Shown here piece after piece: positions 1-9,198 of a stretch of DNA of 64,000 nucleotides. Position numbers and translations under genes: made by a program. The stretch's first letter is position 1. Each line of letters starts with the position of its first letter. The notes under the pieces are model-generated. The model did no database searches and was not told the origin of the DNA. It saw only the letters and a list, made by a program, of their open reading frames with translations. Source of the stretch: Dokdonella fugitiva (GTDB lineage Bacteria; Pseudomonadota; Gammaproteobacteria; Xanthomonadales; Rhodanobacteraceae); assembly GCF_004342425.1 (NCBI RefSeq), contig NZ_SLWQ01000008.1, positions 62,001 to 126,000 of the forward strand, in the 5' to 3' direction.

Positions 1-1
1 C

Positions 2-1132
2 GACCGCATCGGCCCGGCGCGTTTCGCCGCACGCCTCGCCAATGCCGGGCTCGACCTGCGCCTGCCGCGCGGCGCCGAACCGAATATGTCGGTGATCCTC
101 GGCGGCACCGGCGTGCGCATGGAGGATCTCGTCGGCGCCTACACGGCGTTCAACCGTGGCGGCGTCGCCGGTCGCGTGCGCTACGCGCGCGACGACGCGA
201 CGATCGACCGGCGCATCCTCTCCGAAGGCGCGGCCTGGATCGTGCGCGACATCCTCGAGGCGAACCCGCGCCCGGGCTATGCGCCGGGCACGTTCGATCC
301 CGGCACGCGACCGCGCGTGGCATGGAAGACCGGCACGAGCTACGGCTATCGCGACGCATGGGCGGTCGGCGCGACGCGCGCGTACACGGTCGCAGTGTGG
401 ATAGGCCGCCCCGACGGCACGCCGCTGCCGGGCCAGTACGGCGCCGTGACCGCCTTGCCGCTGATGTTCCAGGTCGTCGACAGCCTGCCGCGCAACGCGA
501 TCGCCGCCGCGCCTTCGCCACCACCGCCGAGCGTGAGCCAGCGCGAGGTGTGCTGGCCGCTCGGGCTCGCCTTCGATCCCGCGCACCCGGAGCTGTGTCA
601 CCAGAAGCATACGGCCTGGGTGCTCGATGGCGTGGTGCCACCGACGCTCGCCGAACGCGACGCGACGAGCTGGAGCGCGGGCCTTCTCCACCTGCGCATC
701 GACGCGGCCACGGGCGAGCGCCTCGGCCCCGGCTGCACGCGCAAGCACATGCGCGAGATCGAGGTCGCGCGCTGGCCTGCCCTCGCCTATCCATGGCTGT
801 CGCGCGACCTGCGCCGGCGCGCGAGCCTGCCCGCGCTCGCGCGTGGCTGCGCCGACGACGGCCTCGGCACGACCCTGCCGCTGCGCATCGACGGCATCGG
901 CCCCGACGCTGCGATCGCGCGCGCGCCCAACAGCAGCACGCCGGCGACCCTGCATCTGCGCGCGCTCGGTGCGACGGGCGAGGTGCAATGGCTCGTCAAC
1001 GGCCGTCTCGCCGGCAGCACGCAAGGTGCCGGCGTGTTCGCGCACGCATTCGAGCAGACCGGCCCGCAGACGATCACGGCGCTCGCCGACGGCGGCGCCT
1101 GGGCGCAGGTGCGGCTGCGCGTACTGCGCTGA
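2..1132 (+). CDS. pbpC: Penicillin-binding protein 1C, C-terminal part (5' end outside window)
   Basis: Class A penicillin-binding protein of the periplasmic side of the inner membrane, acting in peptidoglycan synthesis. The frame is open from base 2, so the gene starts upstream and only 376 C-terminal residues are present. The fragment lies in the transpeptidase domain: the KTGTS box is at bases 326-340 and is followed by YGYRDAWAVG, as is typical of PBP1C. After a Pro/Ala linker near base 520 comes a domain of about 190 residues with paired cysteines, matching the PBP1C C-terminal extension. The glycosyltransferase domain and the catalytic SxxK motif lie outside the window and cannot be checked. 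The assignment rests on these motifs and on the C-terminal extension, which other class A enzymes lack. Confidence 0.92.
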   Translation, partial: DRIGPARFAARLANAGLDLRLPRGAEPNMSVILGGTGVRMEDLVGAYTAFNRGGVAGRVRYARDDATIDRRILSEGAAWIVRDILEANPRPGYAPGTFDPGTRPRVAWKTGTSYGYRDAWAVGATRAYTVAVWIGRPDGTPLPGQYGAVTALPLMFQVVDSLPRNAIAAAPSPPPPSVSQREVCWPLGLAFDPAHPELCHQKHTAWVLDGVVPPTLAERDATSWSAGLLHLRIDAATGERLGPGCTRKHMREIEVARWPALAYPWLSRDLRRRASLPALARGCADDGLGTTLPLRIDGIGPDAAIARAPNSSTPATLHLRALGATGEVQWLVNGRLAGSTQGAGVFAHAFEQTGPQTITALADGGAWAQVRLRVLR

Positions 1133-1435
1133 CGAAAGGAATGGCGGCGGCTTCCGGTCTCTCCACCCGACCGGCGACGATGATGCTGCACTGCATCGTC
1201 GGCGCGTCGTGCAAGGAAGCGCCCGCGACCACGGTCCTGTTCGCCGTACGCGACCATTGCAGTGCAGCAATCGACGAAGCGTTCGCCGCCAGCGGCGAAG
1301 CGTGGCATCGAAAGCGACCGTTGCGGGTCGAATACGCCGCGTTGACGCAAACGCGCTAACGTAGAGAGGCCAGTCGCCGGACGCTCGGCGCAATCAACGG
1401 GCTCGCGCCCATCATCCACCATGGAGATCACTCGA
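1133..1435. other. Intergenic region upstream of the bufferin operon
   Basis: This 303-base gap holds no convincing gene. Two perfect stem-loops are visible: an 8-bp stem CGACGATG/CATCGTCG at about 1174-1201, and a 7-bp stem TTCGCCG/CGGCGAA at 1282-1299 with a 4-base loop. Neither has a T-tract, so neither looks like a classical terminator of pbpC. The promoter of the bufferin operon should lie between about 1300 and 1420. A TTGACG at 1342-1347 could be a -35 box, but no matching -10 is spaced correctly, so no promoter is called. Confidence 0.5.
1423..1426 (+). promoter_or_regulatory. Ribosome-binding site that decides the hvfA start
   Basis: GGAG lies nine bases before the ATG at 1436. The alternative in-frame ATG at 1421 has no purine-rich sequence before it and overlaps this site, so translation most likely starts at 1436. 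This gives a normal signal peptide beginning [10 protein letters not shown]. Confidence 0.65.
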
Positions 1436-1936
1436 ATGTCCAGCAAGATCGGCAATACCCTCGGCGTCGCGATCGGCGCAGCGTTCATCGGTTCGCTCTC
1501 GCTGAGCCAGCTCGCCGCGGCCAGCCCGGCGTTCCAGGCCAGCGACCTTGCGACCGGCTACATGCTCGCGGCCGCGGGCGAAGGCAAGTGTGGCGAAGGC
1601 AAGTGCGGCATCGAGAAGATGGACAGCAACAAGGACGGCAAGGTGTCGATGGACGAGATGAAGGCGATGAAGACCGCCAATCTCGAACAGCACTTCAAGG
1701 AAGCCGACACCAATGGCGACGGCTTCATCGACAAGGCCGAAATGGACGCGCACCACGCCGCGATGAAGAAGAAGGGCCACGAGGGCTCGTGCGGCGGCGA
1801 CAAGAAGAAGGCCGAGGGTTCGTGCGGCGGCGACAAGAAGAAGGCGGAAGGCTCCTGCGGCGGCGACAAGAAGTCCGCCGAGGGCTCGTGTGGCGGCCAC
1901 AAGGACGCCGAGGGCAGCTGCGGCGGCGCCCGCTGA
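1436..1936 (+). CDS. hvfA: Bufferin/HvfA-type RiPP precursor with two EF-hands and Cys-Gly-Gly repeats
   Basis: Exported 166-residue protein. Residues 1-29 form a signal peptide ending LSQLAAA. The mature part has the HvfA hallmark LATGYMLAA followed by two EGKCG motifs (Cys52, Cys57), then two canonical EF-hand loops (63-74 and 91-102, Asp at position 1, Asp-Gly at 5-6, Glu at 12). The tail has five EGSCGG units (Cys119, 130, 141, 152, 162). In characterised bufferins the EGKCG cysteines are modified by an MNIO enzyme to make a copper-binding periplasmic peptide. The gene is followed after one base by the DUF692 enzyme and then by DUF2063, the usual enzyme and partner, so these three form an operon. 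The EF-hand insertion and extra CGG units go beyond the minimal precursor. Copper binding and modification are inferred from family and context. Confidence 0.85.
   Translation: MSSKIGNTLGVAIGAAFIGSLSLSQLAAASPAFQASDLATGYMLAAAGEGKCGEGKCGIEKMDSNKDGKVSMDEMKAMKTANLEQHFKEADTNGDGFIDKAEMDAHHAAMKKKGHEGSCGGDKKKAEGSCGGDKKKAEGSCGGDKKSAEGSCGGHKDAEGSCGGAR
1781..1933 (+). repeat. Five tandem EGSCGG-coding units (33-bp period)
   Basis: Units start at 1781, 1814, 1847, 1880 and 1910. The first three are 33 bp ([11 protein letters not shown] or DKKSA), the fourth 30 bp, the last partial. Nucleotide identity is high, so copy number could vary by slippage or recombination between strains. Confidence 0.85.
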
Positions 1937-1937
1937 A

Positions 1938-2810
1938 ATGTCCTTCCGTAGTCCCGCGCTGCACGGTGCAGGACTCGGCCTGCGGCGGGCCCTGCTGGGC
2001 CCGCTGCAGGAACACCTCGCGACCGCCGAGGCCGGCGAGCGCGCGATCGATTTCCTCGAGATCGCGCCCGAGAACTGGATCGGCGTCGGCGGCAAGCTCG
2101 GCCGCATCCTGCGCGCGCTGACCGAGCGCCATGCCTTCGTCTGCCATGGCCTGTCGCTCTCGCTTGGCGGTCCGGAACCGCTCGACGAAACGCTGCTCGC
2201 GCGCATCCGCCGGCTGCTCGACACGCACGGCATCGCGCTCTATTCCGAGCACCTCTCGTATTGCTCCGACGACGGCCACCTCTACGACCTCATGCCGATC
2301 CCGTTCACCGAGGAAGCGGTGCGCCACGTGTCCGCGCGCATCCGCCAGGCGCAGGAGGTGCTCGGCCAGCGCATCGCGGTCGAAAACGTCTCGTACTACG
2401 CCGCGCCATCGCCGGCGATGACGGAGATCGACTTCGTCAACGCGGTGCTGCGCGAAGCGGACTGCGACCTGCTGCTCGACGTCAACAACATCCACGTCAA
2501 CAGCGTCAATCACGGCTACGACGCGGCCGCGTTCCTCGATGCGCTGCCCGGTGAACGCATCGCCTACATCCACGTCGCCGGCCACTACGTCGAAGCGCCG
2601 GACCTGCTCGTCGACACGCACGGCGCGGCAATCATCGATCCGGTCTGGCAGCTGCTCGCGCGCGCCTACCGCAATTTCGGCGTGCGGCCGACCCTGGTCG
2701 AACGCGACTTCAATTTCCCGCCGCTCGCCGAACTGCTCGGCGAAGTGCGCATGATCCATGCGATCCAGGCCGACCACGGGAGCGCGACGCGCGATGTCCG
2801 CAGCGCCTGA
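1938..2810 (+). CDS. hvfB: MNIO-family (DUF692) RiPP-modifying enzyme, HvfB/BufB type
   Basis: Cytosolic 290-residue TIM-barrel enzyme of the multinuclear non-heme iron oxidative family, expected to oxidise precursor cysteines using di- or tri-iron and O2. Conserved blocks are in order: LEIAPENW (40-47), CHGLSLS (69-75), YSEHLSYC (102-109), VENVSYY (148-154), [13 protein letters not shown] (181-193), YIHVAGH (210-216), DTHG (226-229) and LVERDFNFP (253-261). These carry the His, Asp, Asn and Glu metal ligands of the family. The start at 1938 is one base after the hvfA stop, and its 3' end overlaps the next gene by 17 bases, which indicates translational coupling. The precursor upstream and DUF2063 downstream fix its role as the modifying enzyme of this operon. 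Substrate and product are inferred. Confidence 0.92.
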   Translation: MSFRSPALHGAGLGLRRALLGPLQEHLATAEAGERAIDFLEIAPENWIGVGGKLGRILRALTERHAFVCHGLSLSLGGPEPLDETLLARIRRLLDTHGIALYSEHLSYCSDDGHLYDLMPIPFTEEAVRHVSARIRQAQEVLGQRIAVENVSYYAAPSPAMTEIDFVNAVLREADCDLLLDVNNIHVNSVNHGYDAAAFLDALPGERIAYIHVAGHYVEAPDLLVDTHGAAIIDPVWQLLARAYRNFGVRPTLVERDFNFPPLAELLGEVRMIHAIQADHGSATRDVRSA

Positions 2811-3567
2811 TGCCGGCTTGCGCGCGACGCAGTACGCGTTCGCCGCGCACATCCGCGATCCGCGCCACGCACCCGCGCCCGCGGACGTCGAGGCGCGGCG
2901 GATGGCGATCTACACCGAGCTGTTCTTCAACAACGTGTCGAACCTGCTCGCGGCGAACTTCCCGGTGATCCGCCGCCTGCACGACGATGCGGCCTGGATC
3001 GAGCGCGTGCGCGCGTTCTATCGCGACCATCGTACGCACACGCCGCTGTTCACCGAGATCGCGCGCGAATTCATCCGTCATCTCGAAACACGCGCGGAGG
3101 CGGGCGCAGGCGATCCGCCGTTCCTGGTCGAACTGGCGCACTACGAATGGAGCGAACTCGCGCTCAGCCTCGACGAGGCGGACCCTGGCGCGATCGACTG
3201 CGACCCAGACGGTGATGTCCTCGCCGGCGTGCCCGTGCTGTCGCCGGTCGCGCGCGTGCTCGCCTACCGCTGGCCGGTGCACCGGATCGGGCCGGATTTC
3301 GTGCCCGCGGAACCCGCACCGCAGCCGGTCCTGCTGCTGCTCGTGCGCGACCGCGACGACGAGGTGCGCTTCATCGAGATCGACGCGCTGTCGGCGATGC
3401 TCGTCGAACGCCTCGGCGCGAATCGCGATCGCCCGGGCGCAGCCTGCATCGACGACCTGCTGGTCGAACTCGGCCGCGCGGGCGATGCGGCACTGGCATC
3501 GTCCGGTGCCGCGATCCTGCGCCGCCTGCGCGCGCGCGACGTCATCCTCGGCACCATCAAGGCCTGA
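2794..3567 (+). CDS. hvfC: DUF2063 partner protein of the MNIO enzyme (HvfC/BufC)
   Basis: Protein of 257 residues with the DUF2063 N-terminal helical domain. The signature Q-x-x-F-A-A-H-I-R-D followed by R-M-A-I-Y-x-E-L-F-F-N-N-V is near residues 10-50, and [12 protein letters not shown] follows. DUF2063 was first called a DNA-binding domain, but in bufferin and related RiPP systems these proteins act as the recognition partner that delivers the precursor to the MNIO enzyme. The ATG at 2794 lies inside the end of hvfB. After the stop comes a GC-rich inverted repeat GCCGGC/GCCGGC (3568-3587) without a T-tract. The next genes converge on this operon. No DoxX-type membrane protein, the usual fourth gene (HvfD), is present here. 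Confidence 0.88.
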   Translation: MSAAPDAGLRATQYAFAAHIRDPRHAPAPADVEARRMAIYTELFFNNVSNLLAANFPVIRRLHDDAAWIERVRAFYRDHRTHTPLFTEIAREFIRHLETRAEAGAGDPPFLVELAHYEWSELALSLDEADPGAIDCDPDGDVLAGVPVLSPVARVLAYRWPVHRIGPDFVPAEPAPQPVLLLLVRDRDDEVRFIEIDALSAMLVERLGANRDRPGAACIDDLLVELGRAGDAALASSGAAILRRLRARDVILGTIKA

Positions 3568-3598
3568 GCCGGCACGCGCGCGCCGGCCCGGCGGCCCG

Positions 3599-4504
3599 TC
3601 ACGACGCCGACGACTTCACCAGCAGGTGCTTGGCGAGCGCACCCTGCAGGCGGCCGACGCCGCGCGCGAGATGCAACACCGCGAACGGCAGCACGATGCC
3701 GAGCAGCAGCGCGAGCGGCATCATCACGATCGGCGGCACGATCGATCGGCCGTCGAGGTAAATGCCGCCCTCGATGAGGCCGAACTGCGCCAGCAGCAGC
3801 GCGAACGGTCCCGCGACGAGGCCCACGGACAGGCTGATGCCGACCACCGCGAGCGTGAAGTAGACGATGCCGAGCGGGAGCATCAGCACCATGTACAGCA
3901 GCGTCGACCACGTGCGCGGATCGGTGAACATCGCGCCGATGCGCGCGCGCCACGACAGCTCGCGATCCGTGTACGGCGGCCGGCGCGGCATGCGCTCGCC
4001 GAGCATGACCTCGACGATGCGTCCCTCGACCAGGGCGAGTACGCGCACGGTACCGAAGAACAGTACCGCGAACGCGATGCCGAAGATGAGGATCGAAAGA
4101 CCGAGCGAGAGCGACAGGCCGGTCACCGCCCACGTGAAGTAGAAGATGCCGGTCGCGAGCGAAAGCAGCATGTAGAACAGCGCCGCGTACGCGCGCGGGT
4201 CGGCGGCGACGCCGAAGAAGCGACCGAGCGCGCTGCGGCGCGGCGGTGGCGACGGCTGGCGCAGCGCCTGCTGCACGACCTGCTCCTTGTCGACGTAGAT
4301 CGCCGCGACCTCTTCGGGCGCGCCGTAGCTGTTGGCGATCTTCGCGAGCACCTCCGCCTCGGACCTGCCGGGGTTCTCGGCGAGTTCGGAGCGCAGGTGG
4401 TCCTCGGCGTCGTAGAGCGCGTCCTGGATCAGCGCCGGGTCGGCGCCGCCGAGCGCGGCGCGCAGCTGCTCGAGGTATTCCCTGATCGTACGTGGCGTGC
4501 TCAT
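3599..4504 (-). CDS. HAAS-domain membrane protein with two sensor-type repeats
   Basis: Membrane protein of 301 residues. The N-terminal 80 residues (IREYLEQLRAALGG...DALYDAEDHL...) match the HAAS/DUF1700 domain commonly encoded beside PadR regulators. The rest is two copies of a transmembrane module of the putative sensor-domain type. Copy one begins DPRAYAALFYMLLSLATG and copy two DPRTWSTLLYMVLMLPLG, each followed by IFYFT or IVYFT and a glycine-rich SLSLG/SLSVG stretch, giving about four to six membrane helices. Its ATG overlaps the PadR stop (ATGA), so the two are co-translated. It is likely a membrane component of a PadR-controlled envelope or stress response. The ligand is unknown. Confidence 0.8.
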   Translation of the reverse strand: MSTPRTIREYLEQLRAALGGADPALIQDALYDAEDHLRSELAENPGRSEAEVLAKIANSYGAPEEVAAIYVDKEQVVQQALRQPSPPPRRSALGRFFGVAADPRAYAALFYMLLSLATGIFYFTWAVTGLSLSLGLSILIFGIAFAVLFFGTVRVLALVEGRIVEVMLGERMPRRPPYTDRELSWRARIGAMFTDPRTWSTLLYMVLMLPLGIVYFTLAVVGISLSVGLVAGPFALLLAQFGLIEGGIYLDGRSIVPPIVMMPLALLLGIVLPFAVLHLARGVGRLQGALAKHLLVKSSAS

Positions 4505-4860
4505 GTGCCCTCCAGCACGGTGTCGACGAAATCGCGGGTCGCGGTCCACGCGTAGCTCCATTCATCGAGGACGCGGCGCCCGAGCGGCGTGATGCGGTAG
4601 TAGCGGCGCGGCGGCCCCGCGACCGAGGGTTCCACTTCGCTGGCGAGCAGCCCGGCCGCGTCGAGGTTGCGAAGCACGGGGTAGAGCGCGCTCTGCTTGC
4701 CGCTGAGCACGCCCTCGCCGGTCTCGTCGAGCTGCTTGGCGATCTGGTAGCCGTACATCGGCGCCCGCGCCCGCGCGAGCACCGCGAGCAGCACGAGCGA
4801 GACGATGCCCGCGCTCAGCTCCTTGTGGAACTTCCACAGATGGGTTTCGGTGGCGACCAT
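4501..4860 (-). CDS. PadR-family transcriptional regulator
   Basis: Small winged-helix regulator of 119 residues. The PadR signature is clear: MYGYQIAKQLDE (helix 2), LYPVLRNLDAAGLL (recognition helix) and PRRYYRITPLGRRVLDEW (wing). PadR proteins usually repress their own operon and are released by small phenolic or drug-like ligands. Here the operon is this gene plus the overlapping HAAS/sensor membrane protein, a pairing found in many bacteria. The start ATG at 4858-4860 is preceded on this strand by GGAGGTGAAGG. A perfect 8-base palindrome, ACTATAGT, sits about 35 bases upstream and may be part of its operator. The divergent TPR-sulfotransferase could share this control region. Confidence 0.9.
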   Translation of the reverse strand: MVATETHLWKFHKELSAGIVSLVLLAVLARARAPMYGYQIAKQLDETGEGVLSGKQSALYPVLRNLDAAGLLASEVEPSVAGPPRRYYRITPLGRRVLDEWSYAWTATRDFVDTVLEGT

Positions 4861-4894
4861 GCCCTGACCTTCACCTCCGTATAGGCTCAGGTGG

Positions 4895-4902
4895 ACTATA
4901 GT
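4895..4902. promoter_or_regulatory. ACTATAGT palindrome in the padR/TPR divergent region, possible operator
   Basis: Perfect 8-base palindrome in the AT-richest part of the divergent intergenic region. On the minus strand it includes TATAGT, one mismatch from a -10 box. No good -35 is spaced correctly on either strand, so this is only a candidate operator or -10 element. Confidence 0.3.
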
Positions 4903-4986
4903 GTTCAGTTCGCACTAGCGGACGGGCCGGAAGTCATGCATCCGCCCCGGCATGGTCTAATGCACGTTTTCCCGTACGGCCCGCAC

Positions 4987-6555
4987 ATGATCGAACGACT
5001 CGACGGCCTCTCCGGCATGGCCTGCCAGTTGCTGCAGGAAGCGACTGCCGCACTGCAACGCCGCGACGCGGCGACGACCCTGCAGCGCGCGACCGCGCTG
5101 CACGCGCTCGCCCCGAAGCACCCCGAATCGCTGCGCCTGTTCGCTGCGATCGCTCGCCTGCAGGGGCGCGCCGAGGACGCGATCGCCCTGCTGCGCGAGG
5201 CGGCCGCGGCGCGGCCCGCGGACACACTCGTGCTCGGCAACCTTGCGCATGCGCTGGCCGAGCGCAACCGCTTCGACGAAGCGATCGGGTTGCTGCGTCG
5301 CTGCGTCGCCGCGGAGCCCGCCAACCACGGCCACGCGCTCGCCCTCGCGCAGATGCTCGAGCGCGCGGACGACATCGAGGCCGCCGCGGCCGTCCTGCGC
5401 GATGTCCTCGACCAGCGACCGGCGCTGGTGCCGGCACGGCTCGCGCTCGCGCGCACGCACTTCATGCTCGGCCGCACCGACGAGGCGATCGCGCAGTACC
5501 GCCGCGTACTCGCCGACGCACCGGACACGGTCGCCGCGTGGTACGGCCTGTCCAACCTGCGCGAACCGCCGTTCGACGACGACGATGTCGCGGCGATCGA
5601 ACGCCTGCACGCTCGCGCCGACCTGCCCGACCACGCGCGTGCGTCGATCGGCTTCGCGCTCGCGCGCGCGTACGAGGCACGCGGGCGGCATGCCGATGCG
5701 TGGCCCGTGCTGGAATCGGCCAATGCGACCTGGCGCAAGCACCAGCATTGGGACGGCGCGAAGATGTCCGGGCACGTCCGCGCGACGACCGCCGCATTCG
5801 CGGGCATGCCGGCCGGCGACGGCGAGCGCGGCGCCGGGCTCGTTTTCATCGTCGGCCTGCCGCGCAGCGGCTCGTCGATCGTCGAGCAGATCCTGGCCGC
5901 GCATCCGGAGGTGTCCGCGGGCGGCGAACGGCTCGACCTGCCGACGATCATCCGCGAGGAATCGGAGCGTCGCGAGCGCGATTTCCCGGCGTGGGTCGCC
6001 GATGCGGGCGACGCGGACTGGGCGCGTCTCGGCGACGACTACCTCGGTCGCATCGACACGGCGCGCGCCGGCCGGCGCGTGTTCACCGACAAGGGCCTGC
6101 TGAACTGGCTCTACCTCGGCGCCCTCCGGCGCATGCTGCCGGGCGCGCGCTTCGTCGATTGCCGTCGCGATCCGCTCGAGACCTGCATCGCCTGTTACCG
6201 GCAGATGTTCGCGCGCGACCTCGGCTTCGCCTACGACATCGACGATCTCGCACGCTTCTGGCACGACTACGACGCCGCCATGGGCCACTGGCGCGCACTG
6301 CACGACGGCGCGATCCTCGCGGTGTCGCACGAGCAGCTCACGGCGGCGCCGGACCAGCATATCCGCCGCCTGCTCGAGTTCTGCTCGCTGCCGTTCGACG
6401 AGCGCAGCCTGCGCTTCCACGAGTCGACGCGCGGCGTGCGCACGCTCAGCGCCGAGCAGGTACGCGAACCGCTGCGGGCGAACACCGCGCGGGCATACCT
6501 CTACGGCCACCACGTCGACCGCCTGCGCGCATTGCTCGCCGCCCGACCGGATTGA
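4987..6555 (+). CDS. Tetratricopeptide-repeat sulfotransferase-domain protein
   Basis: Protein of 522 residues. The N-terminal half is a series of TPR helices with A-L-A-P-x-H-P, A-A-x-R-P and A-E-P-x-N turn motifs. The C-terminal half is a sulfotransferase-type P-loop domain: FIVGLPRSGSSIVEQIL is the 5'-phosphosulfate loop, and ARFVDCRRDPLETCIACY the 3'-phosphate-binding segment. Such proteins use PAPS to sulfate an acceptor; the acceptor is unknown. The ATG at 4987 was chosen because the homologous region begins there. ATGs at 4960 and 4936 are in frame but add a His/Pro-rich leader and crowd the promoter region. The gene is divergent from padR and convergent with the ABC exporter. Confidence 0.85.
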   Translation: MIERLDGLSGMACQLLQEATAALQRRDAATTLQRATALHALAPKHPESLRLFAAIARLQGRAEDAIALLREAAAARPADTLVLGNLAHALAERNRFDEAIGLLRRCVAAEPANHGHALALAQMLERADDIEAAAAVLRDVLDQRPALVPARLALARTHFMLGRTDEAIAQYRRVLADAPDTVAAWYGLSNLREPPFDDDDVAAIERLHARADLPDHARASIGFALARAYEARGRHADAWPVLESANATWRKHQHWDGAKMSGHVRATTAAFAGMPAGDGERGAGLVFIVGLPRSGSSIVEQILAAHPEVSAGGERLDLPTIIREESERRERDFPAWVADAGDADWARLGDDYLGRIDTARAGRRVFTDKGLLNWLYLGALRRMLPGARFVDCRRDPLETCIACYRQMFARDLGFAYDIDDLARFWHDYDAAMGHWRALHDGAILAVSHEQLTAAPDQHIRRLLEFCSLPFDERSLRFHESTRGVRTLSAEQVREPLRANTARAYLYGHHVDRLRALLAARPD

Positions 6556-6562
6556 CCGAGGC

Positions 6563-8335
6563 TCAGTCGCCTTCGTCCTCGGCGAAGATCGGCGCGTCAT
6601 CGGCGTCGGCGACGAACTGGCCCTGCCCGTCGAGTTCGGCGAACAGGCCGCCCAGCGCGACGAGTTCGTCGTAACGCCCGTGCTCGGCGAGCTCGCCGTC
6701 CTTGAGCACGAGGATGATGTCCGCGTTGCGCACGGTCGAGAGGCGGTGCGCGATCACGAACGTGGTGCGATTGCGCGTGAGCGTGCCGAGCGCGCGCTGG
6801 ATGCGTGCCTCGGTCGCGTTGTCGAGCGCGCTGGTCGCCTCGTCGAGGATGAGGATCGGCGCGCCCTTGAGCATCGCGCGTGCAATCGACAGGCGCTGGC
6901 GCTCGCCGCCCGACAAGGAGCGGCCGCGTTCGGCGACGAGGGTCGCATAGCCTTCGGGCTTGACGACGATGAAGTCGTGCGCCTCGGCCGCGCGAGCGGC
7001 GGCCTCGATCTGCTCCTGCGTCGCATCGGGATCACCGATGCGCAGGTTGTCGGCGATCGAGCGGTAGAACAGGCCGGGGTCCTGGAACACGACCCGATCG
7101 CGTTGCGCAGCGAATGCAGGCTCAGGCTGCGGATGTCGATGCCGTCGATGGCGATGCGCCCCTCGCTCGGATCGTACGCGCGGCAGAGCAGGCTGAGTGC
7201 CGTGGTCTTGCCCGCACCGGTGGGACCGACGAGCGCGACCGTGCCGCCGGCGCGCACGCGGAACGAAAGGTGCTTGAGCGCCGGATGCGATGCGTCGTAG
7301 CCGAACGACACGTTTTCGAACGCGACCTCGCCGCGGACGGGCGGCAGGTCGGGCGCGCCCGGCTGTTCGTGCAGCGTCGCCGGCGTGTCGAGCACGGCGA
7401 AGAAATCGCCGAGGGAGTGCGTCTGGAAAAACAGGCCCGAGACGAAGCCGGCGAACTGCTCGAGCCGGCCGATGAGCATCATCGCGAAACCGACGAAACT
7501 GACGATCGCGCCGACCGTGACCTCGCCCTTGAGGTTGAGCGACGTGCCGAGCGCGAAGATCGCGACGATCGTCAGCGTGCTCGCGGCGCGGTTGGCGACC
7601 GACAGCCAGGCCCAGCCGCGCAGCACCGGGTATTGCGCGGCGAGCGCGCGCCGCATCAGGTCGCGGATCGCCGCGACTTCGGCGCCGAGCCGCGTGAAAC
7701 TCTGCACGACCAGCACGTTGCCGAACACGTCGCCCGCGCGCTCGGAGATCGCGTGATGCAGTTGCTCGACCTCGCCCTGTGCCTTGTGCGTCCTGCGCAT
7801 CGCGATCGCATTGAACACGGCGAAGCTGGCCATGAGCATGATCATCAGCAACGCGAGCTTCCAGTTGATGCGCAATGCGAGCGGCACCATCACGACGATC
7901 GACAGCAAGGTCGCGAGATGCTCGCGGAAGAAGCCGAGCCAGAGGCCGAACAGGTTGCCGCTGCCCGCGTGCATGATGCGCAGCAGGCGACCGGTGTGGT
8001 GCTGCCCGTGGAACGAGAGCGGCAAGGCGATCGCGTGCTCGAAGAAGCTCGCGATCGCGGCCTGGCGGCGGCGATGCGCAAGCCGGTCGGGCATACAGCG
8101 ACACCCATACGCTCGCCGCGACGCCGCCGAGCCCCGCTCCGGCCCAGGCCCAGATCAGGCGCCATGCGCCCTGCTTCTCCGGCGCCGCGAGCGCGTCGAC
8201 GACCTTGCCGAACAACCACGGCTCGAGGAAGTACACGCCGGCGAGCGCAAGGTTGGCCAGCGCGAGCGTCACCGCGAGCCACTTCTCCGGCGCGAGCAAC
8301 GCGATCACGCGAAAGTAGATGCGCAGCATCGGCAT
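6563..8335 (-). pseudogene. NdvA/MsbA-type ABC exporter, broken by two compensating frameshifts
   Basis: Fused permease and ATPase half-transporter, most like beta-(1,2)-glucan exporters. The start [14 protein letters not shown] (ATG 8333-8335, GGAAG before it) runs to base ~8091. There the frame changes to one reading [18 protein letters not shown] and continues through the membrane helices and Walker A (GPTGAGKTT) to base ~7095. It then returns to the first frame for VVFQDPGLF, the signature [16 protein letters not shown], Walker [13 protein letters not shown] and the H-loop IAHRLS. An extra base in GGG 8089-8091 and a missing base at CCC 7093-7095 explain both breaks. Joined, they give about 590 residues, the full family length. 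Both lie in G/C runs, so sequencing error is as likely as true inactivation. Confidence 0.85.
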
Positions 8336-8447
8336 GGCATGCTTCCGATCGCACGTTGATGAATCGTAGCAAACGCGCGTGCGTCGACGCCTTGACCGGC
8401 GCCGGCTCGGGGCGAGAATCGAACTTCCCCTGCCACCGGACCCCGCC

Positions 8448-9158
8448 ATGTTCCGTCGCCTCGCCCTGTTCGCCGCGCTCGCCCTCGCCGGCTGCGCCGT
8501 CGCGCCTTCCCACGCACCGCCCGGCACGCCGGGGAGCGAACCATCCGGCGCGGACATCCGCTACGACGCCCTGCCTGGCCGCGACGCCCGGACCGTCGCG
8601 CGCATGCGCGCCGCGCCACCGCCCGGGCAGGCGGCGATCGAAGCCGCACGCGATGGCGAGGACGCACGCCTCTCGGCTCAGGGTTACGTGCGCATCGGAC
8701 GCGGCCATTTCCCGGTCGAGCGCATCGGGCGCGACCGCGAGGAAGACGCACGCGCGGAGGCGCGGCGCCAGGCAGCGGCGAACGGCGCCGAACGCGTGCT
8801 GCTCGCGCCGCCCGCGAGCACGGCCGACGCGGCGTGGATCGCCGACTACTACGTGCGCTTCCGCTTGCCGTTCGGTGCATCGTTCCGCGACCTGCGCGAG
8901 CGCGAGCGCGAGGCGCTCGGCGCGCAGGGCGTCGCGATCGGCACCGTCGTCGGGGGCACGCCGGCGTCGCGCGCGAACCTCCTCGGCGGCGACTACGTGC
9001 TCGCTGTCGACGGCAAGCCGGTCGCCGGCCGCGCGGATTTCCAGCAGCAGCTCCAGCGCAGCGCCGGTCGCACGATCACGCTCACGCTCGTGCGCAACGG
9101 CGAAAAGCTGCGGCGGATGGTGAAGCTGGACGCGATGCCGGCTGCGGGCGGGTACTGA
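8448..9158 (+). CDS. PDZ-domain lipoprotein
   Basis: Protein of 236 residues beginning [18 protein letters not shown], a lipoprotein signal with lipobox LAGC, so the mature protein is anchored to a membrane by Cys17. The middle is an uncharacterised stretch of about 115 residues. The C-terminal 85 residues form a PDZ domain: [21 protein letters not shown], then [12 protein letters not shown] and [10 protein letters not shown]. There is no protease domain. PDZ lipoproteins of this kind bind C-terminal peptides or work in envelope quality control, but nothing in the sequence fixes the partner. It is divergent from the ABC exporter, with 112 bases between start codons, and convergent with the repeat-protein gene. 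Confidence 0.75.
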   Translation: MFRRLALFAALALAGCAVAPSHAPPGTPGSEPSGADIRYDALPGRDARTVARMRAAPPPGQAAIEAARDGEDARLSAQGYVRIGRGHFPVERIGRDREEDARAEARRQAAANGAERVLLAPPASTADAAWIADYYVRFRLPFGASFRDLREREREALGAQGVAIGTVVGGTPASRANLLGGDYVLAVDGKPVAGRADFQQQLQRSAGRTITLTLVRNGEKLRRMVKLDAMPAAGGY

Positions 9159-9198
9159 CCACGGTGCCGCCGGAGCGATCGCTCCGGCGGCGCATGGC

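Noticed and set aside
1781..1933. Possible CRISPR-like 33-bp repeats
   Set aside because: The units have no spacers and code for EGSCGG in frame.
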